A stretch of DNA of 5,827 bases from CAYLRY01 sp964386535 (GTDB lineage Bacteria; Chloroflexota; Dehalococcoidia; Dehalococcoidales; UBA3254). Below the pieces are notes generated by a model that did no database searches, was not told where the DNA came from, and saw only the letters and a program-made list of their open reading frames with translations. The stretch is taken from assembly GCA_964386535.1 (NCBI GenBank), contig CAYLRY010000083.1, positions 1-5,827 of the forward strand. The letters run 5' to 3'. The translations under genes and the position numbers were made by a program. Positions 4,670 to 5,827 of this stretch are shown piece by piece; the first letter of the stretch is position 1; every line of letters starts with the position of its first letter.

Positions 4670-5584
4670 ATGGAAGCTACTTTTCAACACCGGCAAGCTG
4701 AGTATCTGACAGCCTTAGAGCAATTGAATGCTGAGGCTCTTAAGATTGACGATAAAAATGGATTGTGGGCCGCTGTAATTAACCGGATAAGTGGTTTTTT
4801 ACAGATGGCCCCAGTCTATTTAATTCCCCTTTCTTGCGAAGAGGAAGAAAAGGGGCAGATACTCTGTTCGGGTTCCAGCCTTCCGCCTCAGCTCTCCGCC
4901 GCGAATTTCAAGCCTTCTGATTTGTTTATCCGATGGCTACAGGAGCATAATACCCCGCTAAATTTGCAGAACACTGGCTGGGAAGAGGTATCACCTGGGT
5001 TAACACAGGACGATAAACAATGCCTGGTAAAATTAAAGGCTTCAGTCTGTTTTGCGGTCAAATCCATTGATGGGGCACTGTCCGGTTTAATTATTTTAGA
5101 GCCCAGTTCAACATCCGTTTCTTTTTCTCATGAAGAGATCAAGTGGGTATCTTTGGCGCTGGCTATGACTGCCTTCCACCTCGAAAGAATTCGCCTTAAG
5201 AACACTTTCCTGGAGATACAGAAGCAATTGAAAATTGTCCGGGAACAACTTCTTGACATCTATGCTCTGGATGATACGGTACAGGTATTCAGAGAAATAG
5301 CACATGATTTTAATAATGTTCTATCCGGGATAATAGGCAGATCCGAACTGGCTTTAGGGGAAAAAGATGCGGAAAAGGTAAAACATCATATTTCCAGCCT
5401 GGCAAAAGCCGCTTCGTCCGCACAAACAAAGGTACAGGAATTTCGAGATTTAATAGAGGCGACGGCTGGTAAGATTGGCAAAATATCAGATTTAAAAAAA
5501 CAAGAGGCTTTCTTCCAGATTGAACGATTATTAGTTGTTAATCCCTCAGGAGTTGATTCTATTAAAGAGAGTGACAAATTTTAA
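4670..5584 (+). CDS. GAF-like sensor with histidine-kinase H-box but no ATPase domain
   Basis: A soluble protein of 304 residues with no membrane segment. Seen: an N-terminal helix (1-27), a GAF-like sensor domain (about 28-172, with alternating strands such as SVCFAVKSIDGALSGLIILE), a coiled-coil linker (about 168-200), and a dimerisation/phospho-acceptor region with H-box REIAHDFNNVLSGIIGRSEL, phospho-acceptor H212. A second long helix runs to about 265. The expected HATPase_c domain (N, G1, G2 boxes, about 120 residues) is absent: the frame ends at 5582-5584. As it stands it could not autophosphorylate, but it might dimerise and pass phosphate or bind the receiver protein. The start is ATG 4670; an in-frame TAA lies at 4658-4660 and there is no ribosome binding site. 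Coding-like sequence continues in the +1 frame to 5663, so truncation by frameshift is likely. The partner is probably the receiver fusion upstream. Confidence 0.8.
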   Translation: MEATFQHRQAEYLTALEQLNAEALKIDDKNGLWAAVINRISGFLQMAPVYLIPLSCEEEEKGQILCSGSSLPPQLSAANFKPSDLFIRWLQEHNTPLNLQNTGWEEVSPGLTQDDKQCLVKLKASVCFAVKSIDGALSGLIILEPSSTSVSFSHEEIKWVSLALAMTAFHLERIRLKNTFLEIQKQLKIVREQLLDIYALDDTVQVFREIAHDFNNVLSGIIGRSELALGEKDAEKVKHHISSLAKAASSAQTKVQEFRDLIEATAGKIGKISDLKKQEAFFQIERLLVVNPSGVDSIKESDKF

Positions 5585-5663
5585 AAGTAAAAAGAACCTT
5601 AAACCGCAGGTTGTTGAAGTAAGAGTAATTTTCTCCGGAAAGCTGGAAAAAGATATTATTTAA
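5535..5663 (+). pseudogene. Out-of-frame coding remnant over the sensor stop codon
   Basis: In the +1 frame relative to the sensor gene, 42 codons are open from 5535 to TAA 5661-5663, ending with a strand-like stretch, PQVVEVRVIFSGKLEKDII. The placement, just after the dimerisation helices, is where the first strand of a kinase ATPase domain would begin. I infer an indel near 5530-5550 plus loss of the rest. A GTG at 5571 with AAAGAGA before it could also start an independent 30-residue ORF, which is less likely. Confidence 0.35.
5631..5659 (+). promoter_or_regulatory. Candidate promoter of the dehydrogenase gene
   Basis: TATTAT (5654-5659, 5 of 6) lies 17 bases after TTCTCC (5631-5636, 3 of 6). 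The leader to the ATG would be about 20 bases and includes the ribosome binding site. The gene might equally be read through from the sensor gene, as there is no terminator in the 103-bp gap. Confidence 0.3.
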
Positions 5664-5687
5664 ATCAGCGCCACGGGGGTACGCCTT

Positions 5688-5827
5688 ATGAAAATTTCTA
5701 TTATTGGGGCGGCAGGAATTGTAGGTTCATGCACTGCCTATACTCTGGCTATTCTTAACCTGGCTGACGAAATCCTGATGTTGGATACAAAAAGAAATGT
5801 GCTGGAAAACCACGTCATGGATATCAG
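5688..5827 (+). CDS. Lactate/malate dehydrogenase, N-terminal fragment
   Basis: The first 46 codons are visible; the gene runs off the right edge. Seen: an N-terminal Rossmann nucleotide-binding fold with MKISIIGAAGIVGS (GxxGxxG, residues 7-13) and an acidic residue D33 at the end of the second strand (LMLDTKRN), which selects NAD over NADP, followed by NHVMDI, matching the LDH/MDH block where the substrate-side helix begins. Family knowledge: cytoplasmic NAD-dependent interconversion of malate and oxaloacetate or lactate and pyruvate, usually about 310 residues. The residues that tell malate from lactate use lie further on, so the substrate cannot be decided; the GAAG form of the glycine motif leans to malate dehydrogenase. 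The ribosome binding site GGGGGT (5675-5680) is 7 bases from ATG 5688. Confidence 0.85.
   Translation, partial: MKISIIGAAGIVGSCTAYTLAILNLADEILMLDTKRNVLENHVMDI

Overview
The window looks like chromosomal DNA of a Gram-positive bacterium of the Bacillota, most likely class Clostridia. Three things point there. lepA is followed directly by hemW, an order common in that phylum. Several genes have strong AAGGAG/GGAG-type ribosome binding sites. The last gene encodes a lactate/malate dehydrogenase of the sort seen in clostridial anaerobes. I cannot name a genus from sequence alone.

Layout. The left half reads on the minus strand. It holds the 5' end of hemW (1-186), complete lepA (186-1976) overlapping hemW by one base, a 243-bp gap carrying a near-consensus lepA promoter, and a MarC-family membrane protein (2220-2852). 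The right half reads on the plus strand. It holds a DNA-binding/receiver fusion protein (4045-4584), a GAF-like sensor protein with a histidine-kinase H-box but no ATPase domain (4670-5584), and the 5' end of a lactate/malate dehydrogenase (5688-end).

Between the two halves lies about 1.2 kb (2853-4044) with no intact conventional gene, although it is not featureless. It contains promoter-like elements on both strands, several inverted repeats, and a terminator-like hairpin. It also holds a short ORF with an excellent ribosome binding site whose reading frame continues only after a one-base shift (3558-3789). An 'ATG AAA TAA' minigene sits behind another strong ribosome binding site (3842-3850). 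I read this stretch mainly as decayed small genes plus regulatory or small-RNA sequence, but I cannot identify the ancestors.

How the genes may work together. The receiver fusion and the sensor protein form a plausible two-component pair. The pair is unusual on both sides: the response regulator has its DNA-binding domain (excisionase/MerR-like) at the N-terminus, and the sensor stops just after its dimerisation/H-box region. Coding-like sequence resumes in the +1 frame across the sensor stop codon, so the kinase may have lost its ATPase domain by mutation. The dehydrogenase follows in the same direction and could be a target or simply a neighbour. lepA and hemW are housekeeping genes unrelated to this pair.
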